Assembly: GCA_946631535.1 (NCBI GenBank)
Contig: CAMPAF010000022.1
Location: forward strand, 1-19,012
DNA from: an uncultured Verrucomicrobiota bacterium
GTDB taxonomy: Bacteria > Verrucomicrobiota > Kiritimatiellia > RFP12 > UBA1067
Length of the DNA: 19,012 bases
Direction of reading: 5' to 3'
Shown one piece after another: positions 18,644-19,012 of the stretch. Every line of letters starts with the position of its first letter. Position 1 is the stretch's first letter. Position numbers and translations under genes: made by a program. The notes beneath the pieces are model-generated. The model made no database searches. It saw only the letters and a program-made list of their open reading frames with translations, and was not told the origin of the DNA.

Positions 18644-19012
18644 ACTTCATCGACCGGCACGCCTACGACTGGGGGAGCGCCTTCGCGCGCTTCCTGTTTC
18701 CGCTTTTCCGGAAGCGGCGGCGTACGGCGGTGGACAACATCCTCAAGGCGGGCATCACGGACGACCCGAAGGAGGCGGACCGCATCGCGCGCGCCAGCTG
18801 GGGGCATCTCGCCGGGCACATCTGCGAGGCGCTGCGCGTGCCGCACGTCATCACGCGCGAGAACTGGCGGGAGCACCTTGACGTCTCGGAAGGGCATCCG
18901 GCGGCGGTGAAGCTCCTCCTCGAGGAGACGGACAAGCCCATCCTGCTCGTGAGCGCGCACCACGGCGTGTGGGAGGCGGCCACGAACCTCCTCTCCTTCG
19001 CGCGGCCGATGA
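18640..19012 (+). CDS. LpxL/HtrB-type lipid A acyltransferase, N-terminal part (cut by window end)
   Basis: The open frame continues to the window edge (124 codons) with no stop. It contains an RRRTAVDNILKAGI segment followed by an R-x-S-W-x-H-L-x-x-H-x-C-E-A segment, typical of the LpxL/HtrB family. The catalytic H-x4-E is H107-HGVW-E112, preceded by a hydrophobic strand (PILLVSAH). The family adds a secondary acyl chain to lipid A, or in relatives to other glycolipids, at the inner membrane. GTG at 18640 is chosen because GGAGG lies five bases upstream; GTG at 18628 is an alternative. The order and LptD elsewhere in the window support an LPS-making organism. Confidence 0.82.
   Translation, partial: MNFIDRHAYDWGSAFARFLFPLFRKRRRTAVDNILKAGITDDPKEADRIARASWGHLAGHICEALRVPHVITRENWREHLDVSEGHPAAVKLLLEETDKPILLVSAHHGVWEAATNLLSFARPM

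Noticed and set aside
18582..18881. 99-codon plus-strand frame beginning at GTG-like 18582
   Set aside because: It overlaps the acyltransferase in another frame, begins inside the promoter and has no family resemblance.
1..19012. tRNA, rRNA, insertion sequences, prophage or defence genes
   Set aside because: I looked for cloverleaf-like sequences, transposase motifs and phage or defence domains and found none that I could support.

Overview
The window is GC-rich and reads as a chromosomal segment from a rod-shaped, LPS-bearing diderm. It carries a complete elongasome cluster (mreB end, mreC, mreD, mrdA, rodA), an LptD-type outer-membrane LPS translocon and an LpxL/HtrB-type acyltransferase. 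Tandem GYF_2/coiled-coil proteins, a PmoA-like (DUF6807-type) domain fused to a PL11 rhamnogalacturonan lyase, and many degenerate 7-, 8- and 9-bp repeat tracts suggest the PVC superphylum. Kiritimatiellota or Lentisphaerota is my best guess, but this is inference from gene content, not a phylogenetic result.

Layout. (1) Bases 1-4455, plus strand: the tail of mreB, then mreC, mreD, mrdA (PBP2) and rodA, with mreC through rodA overlapping at start/stop codons. This is the module for lateral-wall peptidoglycan synthesis. (2) 4456-4570: an intergenic stretch dominated by an inverted pair of heptamer arrays able to fold into a long hairpin. (3) 4571-8543, plus: an RNase E/G-family ribonuclease with unusual N-terminal and internal additions, then lptD. 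(4) 8551-12087, minus: a likely four-gene operon transcribed leftward: GYF protein A, GYF protein B, a Nudix hydrolase and a GT2 glycosyltransferase. Its promoter places the predicted transcription start at the first ATG. (5) 12128-18543, minus: a two-gene carbohydrate operon made of fused proteins. The first encodes a secreted nucleoside-hydrolase-like / PmoA-like / PL11 protein of 1293 aa. The second encodes a sugar-binding protein fused to a MalF/UgpA-type permease (845 aa), starting inside the stop codon of the first. (6) 18544-19012, plus: a divergent promoter, a 14-codon leader ORF and the start of a lipid A acyltransferase gene, cut by the window edge.

Regions 1, 3 and 6 concern envelope construction. 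Region 5 looks like a compact pectin (rhamnogalacturonan I) acquisition unit in which lyase and transporter parts normally encoded separately are fused. No MalG-type partner permease, ATPase or regulator is visible.

Two themes run through the window. First, low-complexity repeat arrays occur between genes and also in frame inside genes. Second, three promoters have an extended -10 element 6-7 bp from an ATG with no Shine-Dalgarno sequence, which predicts leaderless mRNAs.
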